A DNA stretch of 16,552 bases from Clostridia bacterium (GTDB lineage: Bacteria > Bacillota_A > Clostridia > Christensenellales > Aristaeellaceae). Below are positions 7,545-14,809 of the stretch, piece by piece; position 1 is the first letter of the stretch; every line of letters begins with the position of its first letter. Location of the stretch: NCBI GenBank assembly GCA_017432405.1, contig JAFRJF010000312.1:1-16552 (forward strand). The letters are read 5' to 3'. The position numbers and the translations under genes were made by a program. Below the pieces are notes generated by a model that had not been told where the DNA came from, ran no database searches, and saw nothing but the letters and a program-made list of their open reading frames with translations.

Positions 7545-8994
7545 GGGCTTTCATCTCTGCCTTTCGCGCGTACATGGCCTTGTCCGCACGCTTGAACACG
7601 GCCTCGAGGGTGTCCCCCTCGCCGTAGCGCGCAAAGCCGACGGCGGCGCTGGTCCGCTCCCAGGGCTGCAGCGTCTCGTCCGCACGGTTGCGGTCGATGT
7701 CGCCTTGCAGCCTTTGCATCAGCGCGTCCACGTTTTCCAGATCGTGGCCCTCCAGCACCACGGCAAACTCGTCGCCGCCGAGCCGGAATACCGGGGAATG
7801 CTTGAACACGGCGCAGATCATGCCACACAGCCGCTGGATGGCGATGTCGCCCTTGTCATGGCCGTAGTTGTCGTTGATCTTTTTCAGGTCGTTCAGGTCG
7901 ATCATGGCGATGCCGAAGTCCCTGACGTCCCCCGTGCGAAGGCCCTCGCTCAGCCGGGCGGCGTTCTCGTCGTAGGCCCGCTTGTTGCGCACCTTGGTCA
8001 GGGCGTCGACGTTGGCGATGCGGTCCATCTCGTCCGCATGCTCCCGGGTGGAGACCAGCTTCTGGGTCGTCTCCAGTATCTTCGTAAACTGCTCGTTGAT
8101 GTTCTGCTCCATCTGCTTCATGGAGTTGGACAGCGTTTCGATCTCGTCGCCGGTATGGATCTGGAGTTGGGAAAATTCGTTTCGGATGGACGTTCCGCTT
8201 TTCCAGTACTTCTCCGACGTGTCCGACAGCTTGTTGATCGGGCGGATGATCGTCCGGTCGATCAGTATGATGCTCAGGGCAATAAACACGGCCGCCAGGA
8301 GCAGCAGCGCGGACAGGGCGATCAGCAGATAGCGGTTCCTCTGGTTCATCACCTCGTTCATCGACAGCTCCGCCGCGGCGAACGCCACCAGCTCCCCGTC
8401 CAGGAAGACGGGGCTGCCCGCGGCGACCACCCAGCCGTATTCCGGCGTGTTGGTCACGTCGGGGGCAATGCCGTTTTCCGGGTTCTTCATGGCCGCGCGG
8501 TCGACGTCGTACATGACCGCGTCGAAGCAGCCGGGCGGGCAGTTGTCCTCGCCATAGGTGCCGTCGACCAGATAGACCGTGGACTCCGTCTTCAGATCGA
8601 AGCACACCAGGTAGACGCACTCGACGGCGTTGTTGTCCTGTATAACGCGCAGCTGCCGCTGGATGGTCTTGAATTCCTCCGTCTCCTGTATCGAATCGTA
8701 CTTCGCAAGGTATGCCTCATAGCCCGGCGACTCCCATTCCTCGTTGCTCACCCGGTCCTCCGAGGCGTCGAAGATGGCCATGACCCGGTCCCTGATCGAT
8801 CGCACCATCTGCGGATCGACCATCGCGGCAGCGGTCGCCGACAGCTCTTTCGACCGGCTGATGTACATCGACCGGCTGATCTCGCTGATCCCCTTGTAGC
8901 TGAACAGGCCCGCCAGTATGCTGATCGCGGCAATGATGGAAACGATGAGTATGACCAGCTTCTTCTTCAGTGAAAACCTTGGCTTTGTGGTCAT
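7534..8994 (-). CDS. membrane diguanylate cyclase with extracellular sensor (486 aa)
   Basis: Predicted to make c-di-GMP from GTP in response to an external signal. Layout: TM1 (about 13-30), an extracellular Cache/PAS-like region (about 31-217), TM2 (about 218-244), HAMP linker (about 245-300), a short coiled stretch and a C-terminal GGDEF domain. The catalytic motif is intact (RLGGDEF, about 403-407), as are FGIAMIDLNDLKKINDNYGHDKGD and the terminal ADKAMYARK. At the position of the product-inhibition site (RxxD) the sequence reads FKHS, so allosteric feedback is probably absent. The start has AAGGAG 9 nt upstream (reverse complement about 9004-9011). It overlaps the AraC gene by 11 nt, so sensor and regulator are made together. 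The sensed ligand is unknown. Confidence 0.9.
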   Translation of the reverse strand: MTTKPRFSLKKKLVILIVSIIAAISILAGLFSYKGISEISRSMYISRSKELSATAAAMVDPQMVRSIRDRVMAIFDASEDRVSNEEWESPGYEAYLAKYDSIQETEEFKTIQRQLRVIQDNNAVECVYLVCFDLKTESTVYLVDGTYGEDNCPPGCFDAVMYDVDRAAMKNPENGIAPDVTNTPEYGWVVAAGSPVFLDGELVAFAAAELSMNEVMNQRNRYLLIALSALLLLAAVFIALSIILIDRTIIRPINKLSDTSEKYWKSGTSIRNEFSQLQIHTGDEIETLSNSMKQMEQNINEQFTKILETTQKLVSTREHADEMDRIANVDALTKVRNKRAYDENAARLSEGLRTGDVRDFGIAMIDLNDLKKINDNYGHDKGDIAIQRLCGMICAVFKHSPVFRLGGDEFAVVLEGHDLENVDALMQRLQGDIDRNRADETLQPWERTSAAVGFARYGEGDTLEAVFKRADKAMYARKAEMKAHVS

Positions 8995-9066
8995 TTGTTA
9001 TCAGCTCCTTGGTGGTCATCGATGCCGTATCCGGGCATTACGCGACTGCGTCCATTTGTTCAATTT

Positions 9067-9095
9067 ATTCTATCACGCTAAAGCGCGTTTGTCTA
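9067..9095 (-). promoter_or_regulatory. promoter of the sensor-GGDEF/AraC operon
   Basis: Minus-strand TAGACA (9090-9095) and TAGAAT (9067-9072) with a 17-bp spacer, each one base off consensus. Transcription would start near 9060, about 65 nt before the ATG at 8994. It lies in the intergenic region shared with the divergent GGDEF gene. Confidence 0.7.
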
Positions 9096-9107
9096 CTGTA
9101 AAAGCGC
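9080..9107. promoter_or_regulatory. 21-bp spaced direct repeat AAAGCGC
   Basis: AAAGCGC occurs at 9080-9086 and again at 9101-9107, each followed by a T-rich trimer. The 21-bp spacing (two helical turns) places one copy inside the spacer of the minus-strand promoter and one just upstream of its -35 box. Such same-face repeats suit a dimeric DNA-binding protein such as an AraC regulator. Function is inferred. Confidence 0.35.
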
Positions 9108-9128
9108 ATTTATCCGCAAAAAACAGTA

Positions 9129-9157
9129 TGGACGGGAGCGCCGGAGTATGGTAAAAT
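9129..9157 (+). promoter_or_regulatory. promoter of the cytoplasmic GGDEF gene
   Basis: TGGACG (9129-9134) and TAAAAT (9152-9157) are separated by 17 bp on the plus strand. The match is moderate (4/6 and 5/6). Transcription would begin near 9164, about 40 nt before the ATG at 9204. Confidence 0.5.
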
Positions 9158-9203
9158 CGAAGGTGACAGGGGTACGAACACGAGGAAAAGCGAGGCGTAA
9201 GCT

Positions 9204-10613
9204 ATGGATTTTCAGCAAGTTGTCGACCACATGGGGGCCATGACCTGCGTGGTTTCCGTCCAGAAGCGCCCGGGCGGCGGCTATGGCGACATACGGATCG
9301 TCACCGGGAACAGGGCCTACATCGATTCGATCGAGCACCCGATGGGCGATGTGCGGATGCTGACCACCCGGTTCACGCCAAACAGCCTGTACACCGACTA
9401 CCTGACCCGGGATCTGAACTTCGAGGAGTACTGCTACCGGGCCGCCGTCGAAAAGAAGTGCCTGCACTCCTACGCCCACCCGGACCGGTTTGACGTCTGG
9501 TTCAACATGACGTTTTTGCCGCTGGTGCCCGACGAGGGTGACCTGTGCTTCTGCACCTATACGATGGAGATCAACCTCGTGGCGGACAGCTCGAGGATGT
9601 CCAACGTCTCGTCGGAGATGGCGTCGGCGGTGCTGGAGACCGCCATCAAGCTGCGGGGCGCCACCGATTTCGAGGCGGCCATGGCCGACGTCATCAAGGA
9701 CATCCGGGAGATCTGCCTGGCGAAGCAGTGCTGCATACTGCTGATGGATCCCCTCACCCGCACCTGCTCGGTGCTCTGCGAGGATATCGCCCCAGACAGC
9801 CCAAAGAAGCCCATGGCCGAGATCATCGACGACGGCTTCTACGACCTGGCCGAGTCCTGGGAGGCGACCATCTCCGGCAGCAACTGCCTGATCGCCAAGA
9901 ACGAGCGGGACATGGAGGTGGTCAGGGAGCGGAACCCGGCGTGGTACAGCTCCCTCGCCCAAAACGACGTCCGCTCCATCGTGCTGTTCCCGCTGAAGTC
10001 GGGTCAGGAGAAGCACGGCTACATCTGGGCGACGGATTTTGACCCGGAAAACGCGCCGAGGATCAAGGAGGCGCTGGAGCTGGCGACCTTCATACTCGGC
10101 TCTGAGATCGGCAATCACCTGCTGCTCAAGCGCCTGCAGGTATTGAGCGCCAGGGACATGCTCACCGGGGCGCTGAACCGCAACGAGATGAACAACTTCG
10201 TGGACGCGCTCAGCGATGGCCGGATATCCCCCAGCAAGTCCGTCGGCGTGCTGTTCGCCGATTTGAACGGCCTCAAGCGGGTCAACGATTCCCAGGGCCA
10301 CGCCGCCGGCGACGCCCTCATCCGCGCGGGTTACCGGGTACTGCGCAATGTGTTTGGCGACGACGAGATCTTCCGCGCCGGCGGCGACGAATTCACCGTG
10401 ATCGTCATCGGCGCGACGCCCGGGGAGATGGAAGAGAAGGCCCGCCTGATCGATCAGTACGCGGTCCGGGAGGGCGCGGTCAGCATCGCGGTGGGCCATC
10501 ACGTCGAAGCCGATTGCAGGAACGTGCGCACCGCCCTGCGCAAGGCGGACGAGAACATGTACGAGGACAAGCGGCAATACTACAAGGACCACCCCGGCAC
10601 GGGGCGGGGCTGA
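9204..10613 (+). CDS. cytoplasmic GAF-GGDEF diguanylate cyclase (469 aa)
   Basis: Soluble predicted diguanylate cyclase; no signal peptide or membrane segment is seen. Residues about 1-130 look like a PAS-type sensor (VTGNRAYIDSIE, NFEEYCYRAAVEKK, CTYTMEIN). About 145-300 resembles a GAF domain. About 310-469 is a GGDEF domain with the intact motif RAGGDEF (GGDEF at 393-397), the conserved VLFADLNGLKRVNDSQGHAAGD and the terminal KADENMYEDKR. The inhibitory RxxD site is not conserved (FGDD at its place). GAGG 8 nt before the ATG supports the start. It is divergent from the other GGDEF gene and is followed after 15 nt by the PHP gene, whose SD overlaps its stop codon. Signal and target are unknown. 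Confidence 0.9.
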   Translation: MDFQQVVDHMGAMTCVVSVQKRPGGGYGDIRIVTGNRAYIDSIEHPMGDVRMLTTRFTPNSLYTDYLTRDLNFEEYCYRAAVEKKCLHSYAHPDRFDVWFNMTFLPLVPDEGDLCFCTYTMEINLVADSSRMSNVSSEMASAVLETAIKLRGATDFEAAMADVIKDIREICLAKQCCILLMDPLTRTCSVLCEDIAPDSPKKPMAEIIDDGFYDLAESWEATISGSNCLIAKNERDMEVVRERNPAWYSSLAQNDVRSIVLFPLKSGQEKHGYIWATDFDPENAPRIKEALELATFILGSEIGNHLLLKRLQVLSARDMLTGALNRNEMNNFVDALSDGRISPSKSVGVLFADLNGLKRVNDSQGHAAGDALIRAGYRVLRNVFGDDEIFRAGGDEFTVIVIGATPGEMEEKARLIDQYAVREGAVSIAVGHHVEADCRNVRTALRKADENMYEDKRQYYKDHPGTGRG

Positions 10614-10628
10614 AGGAGCATTTAAAGC

Positions 10629-11472
10629 ATGACAAGCCAGAACCCGGGACCTTTGGGGGCATTCGTGTATGAGACGCACATGCACACCTGCCAGGCCAGC
10701 GCCTGCGGCAAATCGATGGGCCGGGATTATATACAGCGCTACATCGACGCGGGCTACGCGGGCATCATGGTCACCGACCATTTTTACCGGGGCAACTGCG
10801 CCGTCGACCGCCGCCTGCCCTGGCGGGAATTCGTCAGCCGCTTCTGCGCCGGCTACGAGGACGCCCTGAACGAGGGCGTGCGAAGGGGCCTGCCGGTGTT
10901 CTTCGGCTGGGAGGAAAACTTCGACGGGGACGAATACCTGATCTACGGCCTCGACAAGGCCTGGATGCTGGAGCACCCGGAGATGGTCTCGTGGACCCGC
11001 AGGCAGCAATACGAGGCGGTGCGCGCCGCGGGCGGCTGCGTGGTGCAGGCCCACAACCTTCCGGGCCAGGAGCTACAACCACACGATCTACCTGGCCCAG
11101 TACCTGTGCGACGGGGTCGAGGTCTTCAACGCCGGAAACGAACCGGAGTGGAACTGCCTGGCGACGCGGTATGCCCAGGTCACCGGCAAGCCAATGACCG
11201 CGGGCTCCGACAACCACAACGCCGATACCATGCAGCCCGACCGGCTCTCCGGGGCCGCCTTTGACGCGCCCCTTCGCGGCATCCGGGACTATGTGGACGC
11301 GATACTCGATAACAGGCCCTTCGCCCTGCACATCCCCTGCCCCGCGCCCTCCTGGACGCCGGCCATCCGCCCTGCCCTGCCCGCCAGGTGGCTCGACGAA
11401 AGCGGCGAGGACACCGGCGCCGACGTCGTGGCGCGGCTGGCGATGCCTTGCGTAATAAGCAATAAATACTGA
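10629..11472 (+). pseudogene. PHP-domain metal-dependent hydrolase, frameshifted
   Basis: PHP family phosphoesterase-like protein, about 280 residues if the frame is restored. The first frame carries the metal ligands H17-x-H19 (THMHT), D50-H51 (VTDHFYRG), a WEEN glutamate and the QAH histidine ending at 11054. Directly after this, AACC (11055-11058) stands where three bases are expected. The family sequence resumes one frame later at 11059 (FRARSYNHTIYL, DGVEVFNAGN, then the metal-binding AGSDNH) and runs to TGA at 11470-11472. One inserted base, real or a sequencing error, explains this. Without correction the protein is an aberrant 211-aa product ending at 11264. The stop codon lies inside palindrome copy 2, so the C-terminus (VISNKY) may have been rewritten by that element. 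AAGGAG at 10613-10618 serves as RBS. Confidence 0.85.
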
Positions 11473-11499
11473 TTTGTCGCGCTGCGACAAATCAGTATT
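11465..11499. repeat. dispersed palindrome, copy 2
   Basis: Same 16-bp arms as copy 1 around a GCT loop. It lies between two convergent genes, 6 nt after the GH2 stop codon, and contains the last codons and stop of the frameshifted PHP gene. CAGTATT is tandemly duplicated at its right end (11493-11506). The position suggests use as a bidirectional terminator or 3'-end stabiliser, although no T tract follows. Confidence 0.85.
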
Positions 11500-11505
11500 C
11501 AGTAT

Positions 11506-14109
11506 TTACCTGACTCTCACCTCAATCGACGCCTCGCCTACGCCTTCGGCAGTCACCTTCAATCGGGCCGTACCGGGCTGGTACCCCGAGCGAAGCACCG
11601 CCAGCGCCGCGCCGCAGTGGCTGACGCATTCGCCCCGGGCATAGTTGTCGTCGGTGATGGGGTTGCCCGAGCCCAGGCCCAGCAGCCGCGCCGCGCCGGT
11701 CACCCCGGCTTTGAGCGCCACCCTGGCGTCCGGGACGACCCTGCCCTTTGAATCCGCCAGCTCGATCCGCACATAGCCCAGTGACTCCCCGTCCCCGCGC
11801 AGGGCCCCGGTCTCCGGGATGAGCCGGACCTTCGCCGGCGCGCCTGTCGTCTCCAGCTTCGCCCTTGATATTTCCCGCCCGCCGGTGTAGCTCACGGCCT
11901 CCAGCGTGCCGGGGACGTAGGCGGTGTGAAACAGGAAGCTCTTCGGCATGCCGTGGACCTGCGCCTCGCCGGCGCGCGCCCTGCCGGCGCTTTGGCCGTT
12001 GACCAGCAGTTCCACCTCCTCCGCACCGCTGAACACCAGCACGTCCACGCCCTGACCTTCCTGCCCGCGCCAGGTCCAGCTGTCCCAGACGCCGGGGAAG
12101 CCCCAGCCCGACAACACCTCCACCTTGCCGTAATCTCGGGGATCGTAGCTGAACACGGCGGTCTCCTCGCTGCCCCACACGATACGGCGATAGACGCCCT
12201 GGGGGCGCACCGCGCCGGTGATGTCAAAGTCGGCGTCGTTCGCCAGCCGCCATGGGAAGGGCGCGCCGATGATCCAGGGGCTCGCGCCGTCCTTCATGGT
12301 GGGGTCCTCCGGGTCGTAGAAGGTGGCCCTGCCGATGCCCGCCTCGCCGATGTAGTCCCAGGCCGTCCAGGTGAATTCACCGATCACCCAGGGCGTGCGC
12401 TCGATCATCGGCCAGTGGACGCCCACCTGCACGGGATAGTTCTCCGAGCCCAGCATCACCCGCTCCGGGAACAGTCCGTGGTCCTGGGCATACCGGTCCT
12501 CCAGGTAGTTGTAGCCCACCACGTCCAGCCCGTTGGCGAAGGCCTTGGTGTACCGCTCCCACTGCAGGTCCTCCGGGCCGCCGGCGTCGGCGTTCTGCAG
12601 GCTGCCCTCGCCGCGCCACATGCGCAGCTGGTCGGCCATCAGAACGTCGTCCAGTCCGTTCCAGAAGGAGCAGATGCCGTTGGAGACGGGGCGGCTGGGG
12701 TCCAGCGCCCGGACGGCCTCCGCAAGCCGGTTCGCCCAAAGATAGCCGTCGTTCAGCCCGGCCCGCTCTGTGATCTCGTTGCCGGTGGACCAGAGGATCA
12801 CGCTGGGATGGCAGCGGTCCCGGCGCACGAACGCCGCGAGGTCCGCCTGCCAGTCGGATTCGAAGTACTGGTTGTAATCGCCGGGCTGCTTGCCCATGCC
12901 CCAGGCGTCGAAGGCCTCGTCGAACACGTACATGCCCAACCGGTCGCAGGCCTCGATCAGCGCCGCGGAGGGCGGGTTGTGGGTCGTCCGTATGGCGTTG
13001 AAGCCGAGGGCCTTCAGCTTCCCCACCTTCCGGGCCTCGGCGTCGTACAGGCTCACCGCGCCAATCACGCCGTTGTCGTGGTGCAGGCAGCCGCCCTTCA
13101 GCTTGACGGTTTTGCCGTTGATCCGCAGGCCGTGCTTCACGTCCGCCTCGACGGTGCGGATGCCGAACAGCACGCCCTCCTCATCCACAGTCGGGTTTTC
13201 GGCGAGAATGATGCGGGTCTTGTAGGTACCCGCGTCCTTCACCCGCGCCGAGAGGCGGTACAGGTTCGGTTCCTCGGCGCTCCACAGCTTCGGGGCGTCC
13301 ACGGTCAGGGTCATGTAGGCCGTCGACGTGCCCATCGGCGGCACCTGGGTCAGCGTCCCCGCGCTGCCCACCGCTTCGCCGGTGGCGTCGTCGATCAGCT
13401 CAAAGGTCACCTCGGCCAGCCGGTCCTCGGCCCACTCGTTGCCGATCTCGGCGCTGACCTTCAAATAGGCGGTCTCCGCGCTGCCGTCTCCTAAAGGACT
13501 GGCTTCGCGTCGCCCTAAAGGACTAGCTTCGTGTCGCCCTAAAGGACTAGCTTCGCGTCGCCCTAAAGGACTAGCTTCGCGTCGCGGCGCGTATTCGATC
13601 TTCCGCGTGTAGCCGGACAGCCCCCCGAAGGCGACGTGCAGCTTCGGCATGTGGACCAGCGCCACGCCCCGGAACAGCCCCGCCCCGGAATACCAGCGGG
13701 AATTGGGCTGCATGCTGGGGTTCACCGTGATGGCCACGGTGTTCGCCCCGCCGGGATAGACCAGCCGGGTGATGTCCGCCTCGAAGGGGGAATAGCCGTA
13801 GTGGTGCAGCGCGGCCTTGGCCCCGTTGACCTCCACGGTGGCGTTCATCATCGCGCCGTCCAGCCGAAGCGCGATGCGCTCCCCGGCCCATTCGGCGGGG
13901 ATGTCCAGCGGCCGCCAGTAATGGGCGACGCCGGCGTTGTAATACCCGCTGGCCGACCCCGACGGCGCTTCGGCATAGACGTCGCCCTCGATCATGTAGT
14001 CGTGGGGCAGATCCACGACGCGCTCCTTAAGCTCGCCGGTCAGGCGCCGGCTGTTGTCGATCAGCCCGTGGCCAAAGTGCCAGCCCCGGTTGATGTTGAT
14101 GCACCGCAT
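11506..14109 (-). CDS. GH2 beta-galactosidase-like glycoside hydrolase (867 aa)
   Basis: Retaining exo-glycosidase of family GH2, predicted cytoplasmic because no signal peptide is seen. Jelly-roll sugar-binding domain about 1-175 (VVDLPHDYMIEGD, ASGYYNAGVAHYWR, NSRWYSGAGLFR); an Ig-like domain about 208-310; a TIM barrel about 320-620 with GFNAIRTTHNPPS; then C-terminal DUF4982/GH2_C5-like beta domains. The acid/base is E445 in STGNEI and the nucleophile E578 in GEFTWTAWDYIGE. Residues about 176-207 are four tandem copies of an 8-residue unit (RREASPLG) between domains one and two, an insertion not expected in the family. GAGAGG lies 8 nt before the ATG. It follows the small membrane protein gene by 64 nt without a visible promoter, so co-transcription is likely. 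Beta-galactosidase is the best guess; other beta-glycoside specificity is possible. Confidence 0.92.
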   Translation of the reverse strand: MRCININRGWHFGHGLIDNSRRLTGELKERVVDLPHDYMIEGDVYAEAPSGSASGYYNAGVAHYWRPLDIPAEWAGERIALRLDGAMMNATVEVNGAKAALHHYGYSPFEADITRLVYPGGANTVAITVNPSMQPNSRWYSGAGLFRGVALVHMPKLHVAFGGLSGYTRKIEYAPRREASPLGRREASPLGRHEASPLGRREASPLGDGSAETAYLKVSAEIGNEWAEDRLAEVTFELIDDATGEAVGSAGTLTQVPPMGTSTAYMTLTVDAPKLWSAEEPNLYRLSARVKDAGTYKTRIILAENPTVDEEGVLFGIRTVEADVKHGLRINGKTVKLKGGCLHHDNGVIGAVSLYDAEARKVGKLKALGFNAIRTTHNPPSAALIEACDRLGMYVFDEAFDAWGMGKQPGDYNQYFESDWQADLAAFVRRDRCHPSVILWSTGNEITERAGLNDGYLWANRLAEAVRALDPSRPVSNGICSFWNGLDDVLMADQLRMWRGEGSLQNADAGGPEDLQWERYTKAFANGLDVVGYNYLEDRYAQDHGLFPERVMLGSENYPVQVGVHWPMIERTPWVIGEFTWTAWDYIGEAGIGRATFYDPEDPTMKDGASPWIIGAPFPWRLANDADFDITGAVRPQGVYRRIVWGSEETAVFSYDPRDYGKVEVLSGWGFPGVWDSWTWRGQEGQGVDVLVFSGAEEVELLVNGQSAGRARAGEAQVHGMPKSFLFHTAYVPGTLEAVSYTGGREISRAKLETTGAPAKVRLIPETGALRGDGESLGYVRIELADSKGRVVPDARVALKAGVTGAARLLGLGSGNPITDDNYARGECVSHCGAALAVLRSGYQPGTARLKVTAEGVGEASIEVRVR
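13490..13585. repeat. four tandem 24-bp repeats inside the GH2 gene
   Basis: Units at 13490-13513, 13514-13537, 13538-13561 and 13562-13585, each reading CCTAAAGGACTAGCTTCGCG plus TCGC on the plus strand, with one substitution in each of the first two units. Because 24 is a multiple of three, the array keeps the GH2 frame and encodes RREASPLG-type octapeptides on the minus strand. A single related copy is in the next gene (14263-14288). It behaves like a dispersed repeat that tolerates insertion into coding sequence. Confidence 0.95.
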
Positions 14110-14173
14110 GTGATATCCCTCTCGTTCTCTGCCGCACAGGGACGGCGTTTCATAAGCACATCCTCACGCGGCC

Positions 14174-14713
14174 TCAACCGTGTACCTCGATCCTCGGCAG
14201 GACGGCGTCGATATCCACAAATCCGACCCTTACATCCCCCCGGTCCAGGTAAACCGGTACCTCGAAGCGAAGCGAGTCCTTTAGGGCGTCGCCGGTCAGG
14301 AGCGGCTCCACGTTGACGTACAGGTAACGGCTGTGAAAGACGTGGACCGTGCCCGTATCCGGATCCGTCCAGTGGACCTCCACCACCATCGGGTGCGTGC
14401 CGTTCACGTTGACGCGCGTGTTGACCCGGCAGCCGGCCACCCTGCCCATGACAAAGTAGCCGCCCTCATAGGCGGCGCGCTGCCTGGCCCGCCGCCTCAG
14501 CTCCATCCCCAGCAGGATCAGCCCCACCGCGAGGAAGACGCCGCCGACGCCGGCAAAGCAGATCAGGAAGGCGAGGCGCTCGTCGGACGCCTGGACAGAG
14601 CTGTTAAACAGCAGGCCCACAACCAGGAATATCAGCCCAAGGGGCGCAAATATCCCCCCGATGATCCCCTTCTCCGTCCACCCATATCGCTTCTTTTCCA
14701 TAACTGGCTCCAT
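14174..14713 (-). CDS. small DUF3592-like membrane protein (179 aa)
   Basis: Function unknown. Two hydrophobic segments near the N-terminus (around GIIGGIFAPLGLIFLVVGLL and LAFLICFAGVGGVFLAVGLI) are followed by an arginine-rich turn (ELRRRARQRAAYEGG) and a soluble beta-rich region (VMGRVAGCRVNTRVNVNG, VEVHWTDPDTG). This resembles DUF3592-type proteins, a weak assignment. Two starts are possible: 14713 (MEPVMEKK, AGGAAG 9 nt upstream) and 14701 (MEKK, GGAG 6 nt upstream). The longer is listed because the promoter at 14735-14763 leaves room for it. The frame is also open further upstream, but those codons overlap the promoter. A 26-bp copy of the GH2-internal repeat is embedded near the C-terminus and encodes ALKDSLRF. 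First gene of a likely two-gene unit with the GH2 gene. Confidence 0.75.
   Translation of the reverse strand: MEPVMEKKRYGWTEKGIIGGIFAPLGLIFLVVGLLFNSSVQASDERLAFLICFAGVGGVFLAVGLILLGMELRRRARQRAAYEGGYFVMGRVAGCRVNTRVNVNGTHPMVVEVHWTDPDTGTVHVFHSRYLYVNVEPLLTGDALKDSLRFEVPVYLDRGDVRVGFVDIDAVLPRIEVHG
14263..14288. repeat. single copy of the 24-bp repeat, opposite orientation
   Basis: The minus strand CGCCCTAAAGGACTCGCTTC, continuing GCTTCG, differs from the GH2-internal repeat at two of 26 positions, but the repeat lies on the other strand relative to its host gene. Read on the plus strand it would also give SEASPLGRR. In the small membrane protein it encodes ALKDSLRF instead. Confidence 0.8.
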
Positions 14714-14734
14714 TCGCTCACACTTCCTGCCATC

Positions 14735-14763
14735 ATTATAGCAACAGAGCGAGGCTTTGTCCA
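14735..14763 (-). promoter_or_regulatory. promoter of the DUF3592-like/GH2 unit
   Basis: Minus-strand TGGACA (14758-14763) and perfect TATAAT (14735-14740) with a 17-bp spacer. Transcription would begin near 14728, a short leader of about 15-27 nt depending on the start codon. Confidence 0.8.
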
Positions 14764-14766
14764 CAC

Positions 14767-14792
14767 AAAAAAACGGAGGCATTGCTGCCGCC
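14767..14792 (-). terminator. weak intrinsic terminator after flavodoxin
   Basis: On the minus strand a short hairpin (GGCA-GCAA-TGCC, extended by two G-C pairs across one mismatch) is followed by seven T (14773-14767). It lies just past palindrome copy 3 and before the promoter of the next gene, so it could end the flavodoxin transcript. Confidence 0.5.
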
Positions 14793-14809
14793 GGGGAAAG
14801 AGGTGGATA

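Noticed and set aside
7543..8973. 476-codon plus-strand open frame
   Set aside because: Shadow of the membrane GGDEF gene.
9093..11054. 653-codon open frame on the minus strand
   Set aside because: Antisense to the GAF-GGDEF gene and part of the PHP gene, both of which have clear families. No motif, and it runs through the promoter region.
10834..11490. Minus-strand frame starting MSQRDKSVF, similar to another at 14632-14835
   Set aside because: The shared start comes from the palindrome copies being translated; the remainder is antisense to real genes.
11465..11499. Treating the palindromes simply as intrinsic terminators
   Set aside because: No T tract follows any copy, and copy 1 lies beyond a complete terminator, so a plain terminator role does not explain the exact sequence conservation.
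11926..13494. 522-codon plus-strand open frame
   Set aside because: Mirror of the GH2 coding strand; no recognisable domain.
13490..13585. Possible CRISPR-like repeat array
   Set aside because: Units are directly adjacent with no spacers and no cas genes nearby.
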